64,000 bases of DNA from positions 105,128,834 through 105,192,833 of the forward strand of contig NC_069660.1 in assembly GCF_027244095.1 (NCBI RefSeq), read 5' to 3'. Positions 1 through 13,600 of the stretch are shown here, one piece after another; position 1 is the stretch's first letter; every line of letters begins with the position of its first letter. The notes below the pieces were generated by a model that did not search any database, was not told the origin of the DNA, and saw only the letters and a program-made list of their open reading frames with translations. The position numbers were made by a program, and so were the translations under genes. The stretch is from Hemicordylus capensis (lineage: Eukaryota > Chordata > Lepidosauria > Squamata > Cordylidae).

Positions 1-2040
1 CTAATCATGCTGATGTCCATGGTTAGTCTAAAAGGAGGACACAGAGGGTGGGGCTTGAGGTTTTCATTAAAGCCCCCCCCCCCGCCAACCTCTTTTCTCC
101 ATATTTTGAGCACTGATATCTGTGTGAGGTTTTTCGAAGTATTTCGGGAACACAATCATACAGAATTTAAAAGAAGCAGGCCCTGCCTTGGATCAAAATG
201 CTATGCAGATAATGGGCAGCCTGAAGAAAAAGCTATCTTCACCCCTTTCTGCATATGGTGGTGGTTGTGGTGGTTTTTTGCTGGCCTAGCTACTCCCCAG
301 TTTATTTTCTCACAGGAATAACATTAGAAATTTGCCTGTATGAGAACTCACAGTCCACTGCATGTGGAATTCAACCCCAGTGCCTTGTGACAGGAGTGTA
401 AAAGAGAGAATAGGAATGCCTGTGTACAAGCTGCAAAATATTTACCGTAGTACTACTTGTGCTGTCTAGACAGTCATGCTTATGCATTCTTTCAGAGACT
501 CTCTGAAAGGCTCCAAATGAAATCATATATTCTGGAAAACTAAGCTTTTCCCTTTGAGGTATGCCAATGTGTGTGGTTAGAAGAGTGATACAGCCTAGCA
601 ACTGTAGCCTGCTTTACACAGAAGATGTATTCATATTTGTTTCTCATGATTTGCACCTAGAAGAATCTTCCCCTGCTCCCATTTTTCTTTTTAAAATCCT
701 GCTTATTTATGCAGGTAGCAGCTTCAGCAAGATGTTTGTGTCCAAATGCAGACTGAATTCCTTTTTTCTAGTTGTGTATTGAATTAAATGTATCTGATTC
801 AAACTTATTTCACTTGGTCTACAGAGGCTGCTTGGATAGGCTTTGGGCTGATTCAGACATAATTCCAGATCATGGTTTGGCATTAATGCTCATGTGTAGC
901 CTCCCCTCCATATGCCCTCCTAGGCTCGTACTTTCATGGCAACCCTGGATAGTGTTACACCCAAATTGGGGGAAACTGTTTTGTGCAAACAATAGGTTAT
1001 CTCGTTTGAATCTAATTGGCTACTATAATTATCATGAAAGTGGAAGTCAAGGAGGGAATTGAAGCACATGATGAGATGACTGAGAAGCATGCAAACTGTG
1101 ATTGACATTTGGCCATAAACTAGCACAAAGTCAATTATATGCATCCCAGAATTGAATTTCATTTGTATCTGTTCTTTTAAGACATCTTTTCTTTTACAAC
1201 AGTTCCTGTCCTATTCTTATGTGCGGCTGGACAACTAGCATTTTTATCAAACTGGAGAATCCATATAAGGATAAAGATGAGTCCAGCATGTAGCATTGTA
1301 TTGTTTTTGTGGTCCATTGTAATCTGTTGAACTTCTTGACATACTCCATTTATGCTTCTTTTTCTTTTTAAACTCTGCTGCCATAATTTGGCATCTCTCG
1401 GGTCTTTTCAGGTGTTTCATTTGTAGGTGATCATAGAGATGATCCTCCTTTTTTTTTAATCATTAAGATTCAGATGAATCTTGAGCCAAATCAGGGCTAT
1501 AGGCCCTTTATGATTGTTTATCTGTGCACAAAGTATGGTTACAAAAATCTACTTTTCAGCTTTAAAGGAAAACATCTGTGTATGTACATCATTGTCCTTC
1601 ATTAGCCTAGTATTTGTTTGCATTTTACACTTTTCATCTTACTAACAGATATGCCAAAAGTTAAGCATTACCAACATCTGTGGAACATCTTGTATTCCAA
1701 TGAGAGATGGAAAACTGTCTTGTATTCTATGCATTGCACACTTCCCTCCCCGCATTCTGCTCTGCATTCTAATTCTATTGAAATACAGAAAGAGATTTAC
1801 ATTTGCACGTTATTCCCTTAAGTAGTTAAATACTTTATAGAGCTATTGGAGGTGTTATACTTCCATACTTCCTCACTTTCTGAGAATACACGTGATTATC
1901 TTTTGTTCTTCCTCTTATTTTTGGTTGCAATGGGTAGCATCCAGACTAGTACTTGTGCAGGTGAATTTTTCTGCACATGTGGGAGGGGGGTGTTAATGAG
2001 GGTCTCCCAACTCTCAAAAGCAGATTTTTGGAGGGCACAG
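1..2040 (+). other. SGIP1 intron, no gene seen
   Basis: Ordinary A+T-rich intron sequence. The reading frames are short and lack family features or splice signals in phase with SGIP1. A C homopolymer lies at about 71-81. Confidence 0.6.
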
Positions 2041-2176
2041 CAGTGTTCCCTCTAACAGGGAATTCCAGATGTTGTTGACTACAACTCCCAGAATCCCCAG
2101 CTGCAATGGCTTTTGCTTGGGGGTTATGGGAGTTGTAGTCAGCATTATCTGGGAATCCCTGTTAGAGGGAACATTG
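2041..2176. mobile_element. hAT-type foldback MITE
   Basis: A 136-bp near-palindrome. The left end CAGTGTTCCCTCTAACAGGG is mirrored by the right end, and the loop lies near the gcaatggctt segment. It is flanked by ggcacag on both sides (2034-2040 and about 2176-2182), a 7-8 bp target duplication typical of hAT. A related copy lies at 62249-62380. Confidence 0.75.
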
Positions 2177-2464
2177 GCACAGAGGGTTACAGAGGGAAGG
2201 GGACATAATTGAAAATTGTTCCTTCCTGTTGTACAAGTGGAAGAGTTCCATTTATGTATGGTAGACTTCAGTCTGAATACTACCCAATGGCTATTTCTTT
2301 GAGCAAGTTCTACCAAAGGGAGCATATCTTATTTGCAAGCTTTAGGCTGAAGTATAGTGTGGATTTCTGCTAAGCAACTGCAAATGACCTGGGGCTCAAT
2401 GGGGATAGTAAGTGCTCTGTATGTTTATGCTAGTTAGTTGTATATATATTTATCTAATGGATAG

Positions 2465-2745
2465 ACTATAAAAAACAACAACAAATATTTATATACCGCT
2501 TTTCAACAAAAGTTTCCATAGCGGTTTACATAGAGAAATAATAAATAAATAAATACAGATGGATTCCTGTTCCCGAAGGGCTCACAATCTTAAAAAGCAA
2601 CATAAGACAGACACCAGCAACAGTCACTGGAGGTACTGTGCTGGGGCTGGATAGGGCCAGTTATTCTTCCCCTGCTAAATAAAGAGAATCACCACGTTAA
2701 AAGGTGCCTCTTTGCCCAGTTAGCAGGGGTAACACCCTACTCCTT
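2465..2745 (+). repeat. Interspersed repeat with L2-like tail (copy 1)
   Basis: Contains tttatataccgcttttcaac and agcggtttacatagag, followed by a unit with accagcaacagtcactgg and gaatcaccacgttaaaaggt. The same unit recurs inverted at 37400-37660 and in a rearranged copy at 58470-58820. The ataccgc...gcggttta pair is the tail of squamate L2 LINEs and their SINEs. Confidence 0.7.
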
Positions 2746-3011
2746 TTCATTTATTTCAGTGTTGTGGTTTGAGAGCTGAAATAATGCAAGCCCCTAGAAT
2801 GAGCACACTAATGCTTTTTTATCAAAATCTTTGTGTATGGTATGTTGGTAAATGGGTTCTAATTAAGGCTATTCTGATCTGCTGTAATTTTAATTAAGCA
2901 AAATGGAAGATCTCTGCCAAAATTCATTGAATATACAAAACAATTACTGCCAAGTATATACTTTGTCCCTCTTTCTATTTTGAGCAAACCAGGCATTTCC
3001 TTTAGTTTTTA

Positions 3012-3242
3012 GTGTGCAGCATGGTGTAGTGGTTAGAGTGCTGGATTAGGACCGGGGAGACCCGAGTTCAAATCTCCATTCAGCCATGATACTAGCCGGG
3101 TGACTCTGGGGAAGTCACTTCTCTCTCAGCCTAACCTACTTCACAGGGTTGTTGTGAGGAGAAACTCAAATATGTAGTACACCGCTCTGGGCTCCTTGGA
3201 GGAAGAGCGGGATATAAAATGTAAGAATGAATGAATGAATAA
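3012..3242 (+). repeat. tRNA-derived SINE with L2-like tail
   Basis: The 5' head has an RNA polymerase III A-box-like tagtggttagagtgctgg and B-box-like gagttcaaatctcc, then the core acttcacagggttgttgtga. The tail caccgctctgggctccttgg leads to gggatataaa and a (GAAT)n end. A diverged 5' piece of the same SINE is at 22986-23110. It lies in an SGIP1 intron in the sense orientation. Confidence 0.8.
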
Positions 3243-3249
3243 AATATAG

Positions 3250-4310
3250 TATGTAACATTCCCAGCCTACAACCATTTATTCTGTTCCTCTTATACAGAT
3301 AAATCTGAAATACTGGAAGACCATCAGTTTCAGCTTTGGGGTGGGCTCCTTCAGGACTTACATCGCTTTACATAACTATCTAAAGAGGAATCTATAGGAG
3401 AGATTGAAAATGCATGCAGTCTGGATAGCCAAAGTCAGATAGACCCAAGTTTTCAAAGAGTTGAGCTTTGTACAATCATAGTCCCGTCCCTACCTCACCG
3501 CAGTCCAGGAAATGATGTGTGGGGGAGCTTCTGATACATACAAGGCCAGAATACAGTTCAGATGGATGAGAGTGATTCACTCGAATAGCAAACACCAGAA
3601 CAGCTATTCCTCCCAACAGAATTTCACTGAGAATTCTTTCCTTCACCCACCCACCCTTACTTTTTAAAATAACTTATTTCTCTGCTCTGTTTCTTCAGTA
3701 TTGGAGTACATAGAGTACCTATCATTTAAAATGGGGGAAAGGAACAAAACTGTTATCTTCCTGCAACTTGACAATTTCCCCCTATGGCAAGGCCACCTCC
3801 TCCCACATGTAGAGGCACAGCACACTGTGATCAGAGGAGGCTAGTGCTACAATAATTCTGAGTTCAGTGCCAATGATAAATATAAGCATAGGGTGCAGAA
3901 AGGGATTAACCATAATCTGGAAAAGGCCTCAGCTGTCTGGCTAACTACAATCTGGCACCAACACAACTTGTTTCTAATATTTAATCTTGATGGTTCCACA
4001 GGTTCCAGTTTCTTTCCTTCATAGGCTTTCTGTTCCTTAAAGCAAAACTACTTTGAATAATCTATTCTCCATTATAGGCAGATTCTTCTGATGCTAACCC
4101 AACACAGCACCCAGACTATCATTACTAGGGCATTCAGATGAATTGTATAAACCATTTTGTAACTCTCCGCTGCCCTGCTTTTTAATTAAAAATGCACCAG
4201 ATGTTTTTCTTGCTTGTTTTTTAAAAAAAAACTTATTTCTGCTTATAAGAATGATTGATTAAAAGTGATTATATTTTGCTTAAAGGAAACAGTATTTTGT
4301 AGACCTGAAA
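3250..4310 (+). other. SGIP1 intron, no gene seen
   Basis: Non-coding sequence without a recognisable element. Confidence 0.5.
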
Positions 4311-4312
4311 CA

Positions 4313-4433
4313 TAGGCTGACAGCCAAACTTAGCTACTCATAAGTTAATGGGACCAGTAAGGCATGACTAATTTGTCCCATTAATTTCAATGGTACTACT
4401 CATGAGTAGCTTAGTTTGGCTGTTAGCTGAAGT
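4313..4433. mobile_element. Probable foldback MITE
   Basis: The arms gctgacagccaaacttagct and its near reverse complement (agtttggctgttagc at the right) enclose a second pair, taatgggac and gtcccatta. This gives an imperfect 120-bp hairpin. No clear target duplication was found, so the class is uncertain. Confidence 0.5.
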
Positions 4434-4581
4434 TGTTACCAATACCATTTCCATTTCTACAAGTTGTTTATAAAAGGGCAGTGTTGCCTTCTCCTTTGAT
4501 CTCCCCACTCTCTGTTTAGTTAGTAGTGTTGACCTGAAGTTTCTGAGTATGTAAAAAGTGATTGTGTTTCATTGGTTGCAG

Positions 4582-4693
4582 GCTCTTCCCGAGGACCCAG
4601 CCCCTTAACAATGGGTGCACAAGACACTCTGCCGGTAGCTGCAGCTTTTACTGAAACGGTTAATGCATACTTCAAAGGAGCAGACCCTAACAA
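4582..4693 (+). CDS. SGIP1: SGIP1 exon: start of the mu-homology domain
   Basis: The acceptor is ttgcag and the donor gtaagta. The exon enters with two bases of a Gly codon (GC) and reads [20 protein letters not shown] onward, ending at DPN plus two bases of a Lys codon. It covers the linker after the proline-rich region and the first beta strand of the domain. Confidence 0.95.
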
Positions 4694-7600
4694 GTAAGTA
4701 CTATATATTTGCTTCCATTTTTCCCCATGCATCAGACAATTTGGGATCAGCCTTGTACAGTCAGTTTCCTTTGAACATAACACACTGGAGACTTGTGATG
4801 TTAATCCAGCAACAAAGATAAAGAAACTACTGTATTCACATACAGCTGACAAATAATACAGTGAATAAATATTTAAGTGGATAGGAGACATGGGCAGTGT
4901 TTCCTCTAAGGTTTGTATGTGTGCACACTCTCACAAGTTTTTTAATGTCGACTCAGTTAATTTTAGATCCTGCTTAGGTTGAATCAGGAATGCCCCACTC
5001 TGAATGCATGTGTGCGCACACTGCCTTGATACTGCCACCCAGAACAGAACTCATTCCACACACAGATGAAAAAAACTGAGAGAACACTGGACATGGGGAT
5101 CTTCATTTGACAAAAAGTGGGACTCCATGTTAGTAATTATTTTCAAAGAACAGGTCATAGTCTCCTCATTTGTATCTGCTGTGTGTCTAAATTGTCTCTA
5201 TACAAAAAAAATTCTGAAGGGTGAGCTTTTTAGGGAGATTGTCTCCTTAATTTTGCTCCAACTATTCAGAATCACTTAAATAAAAGTGGGAAACCTATAA
5301 CATAGTGCACAACATAGATTCAAGGCATGAATCAGCATTCTTAACACTGTGGTCCTATGCATATGTACTCAGAAGTCCTATTCTGTTCAATGCAGCTTAT
5401 TCCCAGGTACGTTTGTGTAGGAGTTAAGAGCATATATTTCCCATTCAGTACATATAGAAGCCCTGCTAAAGCTAAGTACATGTGTGAGCCAGTTGAACAT
5501 AAAGGCTACCATCACTCCAAGAATGAAGTCTGATAATTTCTTTCTTATTCATGTGCATGTGTCCTTTTTAAAAATTACTTTTAACCAACATTTTGCTTTT
5601 CTAGGCAATAAAGCTTATTCTAGTGGATAAGGTGTTGGGTATATGCTGTTGGGATATATGTTTAAATGCTAGTGCTGCACATTGAAATACTAAGTGGCTT
5701 CGTGCAAGTCAACATGACTGAAACTGCAATCCAAACCAAATGATAATGACCTGCTTCCATTTATATTACAAGGTCATCTATCTAAGAAAAGGACTTAGTA
5801 CATTAAAGATGTAAAATAACAATGCCCCTTGCTCAACAAAAGACAGAATTCTTAAGTTAGGCAGCTTATCACAAAAGCTGTGACATATCAAGCCCGTTGA
5901 ACCTAGTTGTTTGACCAGCAGCTAGCACCTTATGCCCTAAGAGATTTGGAAAATTACTGAACAATCAATATTGTTGCTTCATTCGCTTTTCACATGGTCT
6001 GTACACATTCTAAATAAAAGGAAACATGGCCTAACCATTCTGGTTGACAGTAATTTATGATGATAACTTCTGTAGAATTCTTCTGCACCTGGATATTATA
6101 TTTGTCATCATCCTGAATTGTAGAAGACTATTAAATTTATTATTATTTTTTTAAAAAAATATTTTTATACCACCCAAAACTTGCATCTCTGGGTGGTTTA
6201 CAATTAAAATCATTTAAAACAAATCAGTTAACAATTAAAATCATTTAAAAGATTAAAAGCATTTAAAATCCAGTATTAAAATTATTTAAAACGATTAATC
6301 CAATTAAAAGCCTGGGTGAATAAATGTTTCTTCAGTGTCTTTTAAAAGGTTGCCAGAGATGGGGGGGGGGAATAAAAAGCACCTCTGGCCACTGCCTCAA
6401 TCTAGGACACCATGGAGAGGTTTGGATCCAGAAGCACCACCAGACTGCGTACCTGTTACTGCTGGGGGAGCGTGACCCCATCCAGAACCAGCAGATCAAA
6501 ATTGTTTCCCAAGTTTTGACCCCACACAATAAGTACCTCTGTCTTATTGTCAAATTAAAACATAAATTTAATTTGGCTAATATATGTATTTTCCAATGAC
6601 ATTCTTATTTTACTGAAGATTTCCACTGAACAGTGCATCTGCCATTTTGTCAGCCTGTTCCAATGATTCCATGCTAGAGTGAGGACTTCTGATTCTGAAT
6701 CATCCTCTTCAACTTACGGTGTCTTGTTAAGTGGTAAAAATAGCTGAATTTTATATTCTTGTCAAGTTACCCCTTTTTTAAAAAAATTGAAGATCTTATC
6801 CCATTTCTGTAAGATTCCCTCCCACTACTTTAAGATTCAGCCTATGTATCTGGAAAACTGCTAGTATACTTATAGATACCCATATCTTTAAAAATTCAGA
6901 ACTGATTGTAAGTGTAAAGCAAATGGCAAATATAAAATAACAAAAGTTCTATTTAACAGTTGTTAATAGAAGAAAGCAATGCAATTAGGTAAGAGTGAAA
7001 GAAGATCCTTGCTGAATCAGATTAAGGACTATCTAGTCCAGAATCAATTTCCCCAAATCTCAGGAGCAAACTTCCTTGCCAGTGTAAGTTTTGGGAATGT
7101 TTAGAAAGAAGCCAGGATCACTCATGGCTTCCAAACTGACCAATCCTGGCTTATTTTCTCTAAAGTTGCAAAATAATCCAACATCTGAACCCAACTTCAC
7201 ACTTTTGGTTCAGATTGTGGTATATTTTGCAACTTTGTATAGAATAAGCAAGAACTGGTTGGTTCAATTGTCATGATTTATTTATCAATCATACTTTTAT
7301 ATCACCATATTTTATACAATTATAATTATTAAAATTAATTCCAAAGCTTATGAGAACAGCTTGTGAGAGTCTTGAGTGTCTTCTTGGAAACAAAACAGAG
7401 AAGGAGATGCTCTTATTTCAGCAGGGATCATTTTCCAAAGCCCCAGTGCAGCCACAGAGAAAGCCCGGTCCTGGGTCGTCACCAAACAAGCTGGTGACAA
7501 CCACAACCAGACCTCTCCAGAAGTTCATAACAGGCGGCAGGGTTCATGACAAAGAATTTGCTCTCTTAAATAGCCTGAACACAAGCCATTAAGGGCTTTA

Positions 7601-10600
7601 TTGGTAATAACAAGCACTTTGTATTTCACCTGGAAACATATTGGCAGCCAGTGCAGTTCTTTTAAAATTGGTGTTATAGGGTTCCTTTGTGTTGTCCCAG
7701 AGACCAATCTGGCTGCCTAATTCTGTACCATTTGTCATTTCCGGACTACATACAAAGGCAGCCCCACATAGAATACATTACAGTAGTCAAGCCTGGAGGT
7801 TACCAGCACATGTACTACTGTTTTAAAGTCATTCACCTCTAGAAATGGATGTAGCTCATGTATAAGCTGAACCTGACAAAAGCGTTCCTGGCCACTGCCT
7901 CAACTTGAGAAACCAGGGAGAGCTTTGGGTCCAGGAGCACTCCCAAGCTACGTACCTGATCTCTCAGGGGAAATATAACCCCATCCAGGCTCCATGTGAC
8001 TGTACATTCAGGAATGATTGATCCTGACTTCTTTCCAACCACAATCAAAAGTAGAATTCTTCTGAGGCTCACAAAGGAGGGGAGAGCACATGACCCCAAG
8101 GCTCAGGTATGTCATGCAAAGCCAAGGCTTAGCTTTGGCTCCATGTGACTGTACATTCAGGAATCAACAAAGAAAATAAAAATCTGTGTCCAGAAAAAAG
8201 GTTCTCATGCTATATTTAGGAGTAACAACCACCTATTAACAACAATATTTTTCCCTTTTCCTGAAATTCTGACTTGATGCTTCTTGTTACAGTTGTGCCT
8301 CTACTGAATAGTCCATAGATAAGCAGAAATTACAGTTTTAAAAAGGCGTCTTCCTGCTTCTGAAGAAGACTGCTTTCAACGAAGATAGCTAAGCATAGTG
8401 GCTGACAGCCAGGGGAGCAAAGCACTTCATGCCTGTCCATTTATCTGCATTCCCTCCTGCTTGCCAGGTGCGGGGAGTGAAGGACAGAATGGGATGAGAG
8501 AATGCCCCCATGTGACTGTGCCGCTTGACAGGCTGACAAACCAGGGATGGGATGTGGCGAAATCCCTTGTGCCGGGCAACTCCATAGCTGTGAAGGTGAC
8601 TGGAAGGGTGGGGCTGCTGTTTGGAGAGGTGGCCAGCAAGAAAGGCTGAAGGCATGGAGTGGCAGCTGCCCCGGGTGCTTCTGTGCGGCTGCCTCTATGA
8701 TTGCAGTTTGAAAATCAGCATGAAGCCACACTTATGGAGGCATCTGGGTTTGGACACAACCCTCTGGCGGCCAAACCAGAGGTCTCGGCAGTGAACCTTT
8801 GTGCAAATCGAAGGTTCAAATTGGAGTTTGAACTCCATAGCTGTGAAGGTGACTGGAAGGGTGGGGCTGCTGTTTGGAGAGGTGGCCAGCAAGAAAGGCT
8901 GAAGGCATGGAGTGGCAGCTGCCCCGGGTGCTTCTGTGCGGCTGCCTCTATGATTGCAGTTTGAAAATCAGCATGAAGCCACACTTATGGAGGCATCTGG
9001 GTTTGGACACAACCCTCTGGCGGCCAAACCAGAGGTCTCGGCAGTGAACCTTTGTGCAAATCGAAGGTTCAAATTGGAGTTTGGCGAGGCAAACCGCAGG
9101 TTGCTTTTGGCCCCAAACTGCAGTTTCACACTTTCAGATGTAATGGAGTTCCAACCTCTGGCCAGTTTAACTCCAATTTGGCATTGCATCTGAACCCAGC
9201 TTAATGGTTTATTTTTTCTCTGCAGAACTGTCTTTCGCTGGTATTCTAAACAGGGTTTCTCAACTGGCCTGCAGGGGTCCTACAATTGTTGCAGCCTCCC
9301 TGTCACTCAAACCTCCTGCACATGCTTACACTATATTACGTAACAGTTCACACATTTCTATAAATATAAGTTTTTAAATGCATATAAATAACACCTTTAA
9401 CAGCCAATACTAAAAACAAAATGCAAAACATTGCGATGTTTCCTTAGGATGTCAGCCAATATTTACATGGTTTACCCAATGATCATCTTGATTTTGTTTT
9501 TGTTTCTTATATTCAGATCATATCTTATATTCAGATAGAACACTGACTTCTTTCTTCTCAATCTCACATAAATTATTTTACTACTTAGTAGTCTGTTTTC
9601 AAAATTGTGTAGAGTTACCTTCTATTCGTGAAAATATGTTTAAAGTATAGACCTATTATGTGGATCATAAGCTATTTTATGCCATTCTGTTTTTAATAAA
9701 CATTTTGCATTATTGGTAGTCTCTAGCTCTTCACCGCTTAGTTTTCCTTCTCACTTCTCCCCACTTTCTCTCTCTCAACCCAGAGCGAGTTGAATTTCTC
9801 AGTTGAATTTCTTTTGGATATTTTTATATTTTGAGCAGACTGAATTCTTATTATGATTCTATTTATTCATGAAGAGAAGTGAAAATGAATTTTTGTGTTA
9901 CTGCCACTTCTATGCATTCCAACCTGAGTAGCTATACCCAGGAGATAAAACTTAGTGTAATTAATTAGTTTGTTCATATTGAACTATAAGCCAAAATTGG
10001 AACTGATCAGATTGCTATTGCTAGCTTTAATCAGTTAATGTTGACACTTGCATCAAGAGGAAACAAGTGGTATCTAAAAGCAGTTTCAGAGGAAATTACA
10101 TAAATGAATTGTGTGTTCTCTTTCCTTTTGTCTGTCTTTCTTTTGATTTTGAAGATGCATAGTAAAAATTACTGGAGAAATGGTGCTGTCGTTTCCTGCA
10201 GGAATTACTAGACATTTTGCCAATAATCCTGCCCCAGCTGTTTTAATGTTCCGTGTGACAAATTACAACAGGTTAGAACACGTCTTGCCAAATCCCCAAC
10301 TTCTCTGCTGGTAAATATTATTCTATGTAAATTTTTGTTTTAGGAAATGTCACTTTTGTAGCTTTGCTCAAGGAATATTTCATGGGTAGTAAATGTGATT
10401 CACAGTGTTGTTTTTTCTATATGAACTCTTTCTGTATATGTTTGGAAGTAAAAAAAACACAACCCTTTGCCTGTCCAAACATGGGTCAGCATGGAAATAA
10501 AACCGCATGTTGCAATAATCTAAGTGAGATATCACCATGTCATGTGTGATTGTGGCCAAATATGCTGTGTACAAAATGTAAAAACATATACATACACTCA

Positions 10601-13600
10601 AAAAAAAAACTAAAAAGGAAAGAGACCAATAATTATTTTTACAGTGAAAACTCTGCTTATGAACCATAAACCATGGCAAAGGAAGAAAAGGAGCAAAATG
10701 AAACAAAAACAATAATATCTAATATCTGGTTTTTGCGTCTGACATTTTGGCTTGGTGTTTCTCACTGAAATTTGTTTCTGAATTGAACTTTTCAATAATA
10801 TGTTTACAGGAAAGTTGAAATTGTGATTGCTCTCCACCAAGTGCAGTGCATTTTGTCCAGTAGCAATTATGTACTTTATCTAATAATGATCATGTCTACT
10901 AATGTGCCTAATTAATAATACAGATAACATTATTGTACAAAGCGAAGTGAAAGCAAAGCCAAAACATAAATATAGCAAAGCAGCTGATAACAACAGGTTA
11001 CTCACCTGTAACTTTGGTTCTTCTAGTAGTCATCTGTATTTCTACAGAAATGGACTATGCACCTGCGCAGAGACTTCGTCGGAATCTAACAAGCTCAATT
11101 CTCCTGCTTTGGGCAGGAACCCAGCCCCCAGCCGCTATATGCTGCTGCGCCACTCCTCATTCCCTCAGTCACAGAGTCCAGCTTCAGTGAACCCCGCAGG
11201 GAGGACAGGAGTGTGTGTAGAAGTACAAATGACCACTATAAGAACCAAAGTTACAGGTTTGTAACCTGTTGTTCTTCGACGTGGTCTCTGTCTTCTACAC
11301 AAATGGGTGCATAACAAGCTAGTGCCCAAGGAGGAGGGAAGAACAGAAACAAATATAATCTGTCAGAAAATTTTATTTCAGAAACAAGTACATCAACTGA
11401 AAAGGGATTGCAGGACACTCCTGCCAAATACATTATCATTCCATGCCCTGGAATCAATTGCATAAAGGTGGATAAATGAATGGGGCAAAGCCCAAGTAGC
11501 TACCTGACATATAGCGTCTAACGGGACTGCATGATCAAAGGCCACAGAGGCTCCCAACGGGATCGCACAATCAAAGGCCACAGGGGCTGCCATGGACCAA
11601 ACAGAGTGCGCCTTAACTGTCGCAGGCAACTTCTTATGAACCAATTGATAACAAAGCTCAATTGTGGAAACTATCCATCTAGACATGGACTGGGCCACAA
11701 CTTGTAGACTTTTATGTGGCCCATTGTACAGAACGAACAAGGATGAAGATTTCCACCATTCAGCAGACCTCTGAACATAGAAGAACAATGCCCTTTGAAT
11801 GTCCAAATGGTGTAACCTCCTTTCTGCATCCGATAAAGGATTTGGAAAAAACACGGGCAAAGTGAGTGGGGACGACCGGTGAAACATAGACACCACTTTG
11901 GGCAGGAACTTGACATCTGTCCTGAGTACGACCTTGCCCTTATGGAACTGAAGGTATGGTTGTTCAGCCCTCAGGGCCCTTAACTCACTCTCCTGGCGGA
12001 GGTAATGGCCACCAAAAAGGCGATCTTCCAGGTCAGGAGACAGGGATCAATTGAAACCAAAAGTTCAAACGGCAGCCACAGTAGACCAGCCAGTACAACT
12101 TAACAGGTCCCAAGCTGCCGACATAACCGGATTGTCTGGGAACATGTGTGTTAAACCTTTAAGAAACCTTTTCACCACCAGGTCTTTAAACAAAGAAGCC
12201 TGGCCAGTGGGGGAACACACCACAATGGCAGCCAAATATACCTTAAGGGAGGAAAGCTTTGATCCGGACTCCTTAAGGGATAACAGATAATTACAGATAT
12301 CTTGAATGGATGGATTAAATGCATCAAAGTTAAGCAGTACAGTGAATAAACAGAAACGAGTCCACTTGTGATCATATGATTTTCATGTGGACTGCTTCCT
12401 GGCAGCAACCAGAACTTCCCTAAGTCTCAACAGGAAGTCGGCAGGACCTTCCATGCCGTCAGATGGAGTGAGCGGACATCTGGGTGAAGCACCCATCCTT
12501 CTTCCTGCGACAGCAGGACCAGCTGTCAGGCATTTCCAATCCACTGCCAAGCACATCAGGACCGGAAACCAAGGCATCCTGGGCCACCATGGGGCTATCA
12601 GGATTGTCGTGGCTTGACCCACCCTTAGTTTGTGCAGGACCCTCGGAATGAGGAGAAATGGGGCAAACACATACAGAAGGGACAAAGGCATCACCTAGAG
12701 AGCCCTTGCCCTCCCCTCCCTTGGAGCAATAGAGGGCACATTGCACATTGTCCTGGGAGGCAGATAGGTCCAGCAATGGGCCTCCCCAGTTTACAAATAT
12801 GTCCCTGAGAACACCTTGGTGTAAGGCCCACTCATGGGAGACCACCGTCATTCTGCTCAGAGTGTCCGCTTGGATATTCAGCGCACCCTGAATATGAACT
12901 GCCTGAGGTGATGCCACATGTGCCATGCACCAATGTCACAGGTCCAAAGCCAGAAATGGAAGGCTCCTCAAGGACGTGCCGCTTTGTCGATTGAGGTATG
13001 CTTTCGCTGTCATATTGTCTGTTTGTATTATCACTGAATGACCCCCAATCAGGGGCAGGAAGCCTTTGAGAGCATTGAAAATGGCCAACAGCTCCAGATA
13101 ATTGATGTGTTGTCCTGTTCTTTGGGGGACTAGTGTCCACTCAGACAAAGCCCATCCAGGTGTGCTCCCCAACCGAGCTCCATCTGTTGTGACCACCCAC
13201 CGGGTTTGAGGGGCTTGAAAGAGAGCGCCAACACTCAAGTGCCGAAACTCTGTCCACCACTCTGCTGTCGCCCATACCCATTGAGGGGATGTGCATTCTA
13301 GATGGCCGGATCCCGAAGGGGATCGAACACATCTAAAACCATCTCTCAATGATGTGCATTTGAAAGTGTGCTTGAGGTAGTACGTATGTACTTGATGCCA
13401 TGTGACCCAATAGGCGCTGTATGGAACGCATAGTCTGTGGGCCACCTGCTAGGAAAACGGAGAGTAACTTTGCGGCCCATTGGAAGGAAGACCTTTTCCA
13501 AGATTGTGTCGACTATCAGTCCAATGAACTGAATCCGACAGGTGGGTTCCAACAGATTTTTTGAAGTTTATTTGGAAACCCAGATCCTGCAGAGTATCTA

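Noticed and set aside
4520-4891. 123-codon minus-strand frame
   Set aside because: The antisense of a true SGIP1 exon and its flanks.
8389-9193. Cluster of 65-96 codon frames on both strands
   Set aside because: The same frames appear twice because of the exact 253-bp duplication. No protein family features.
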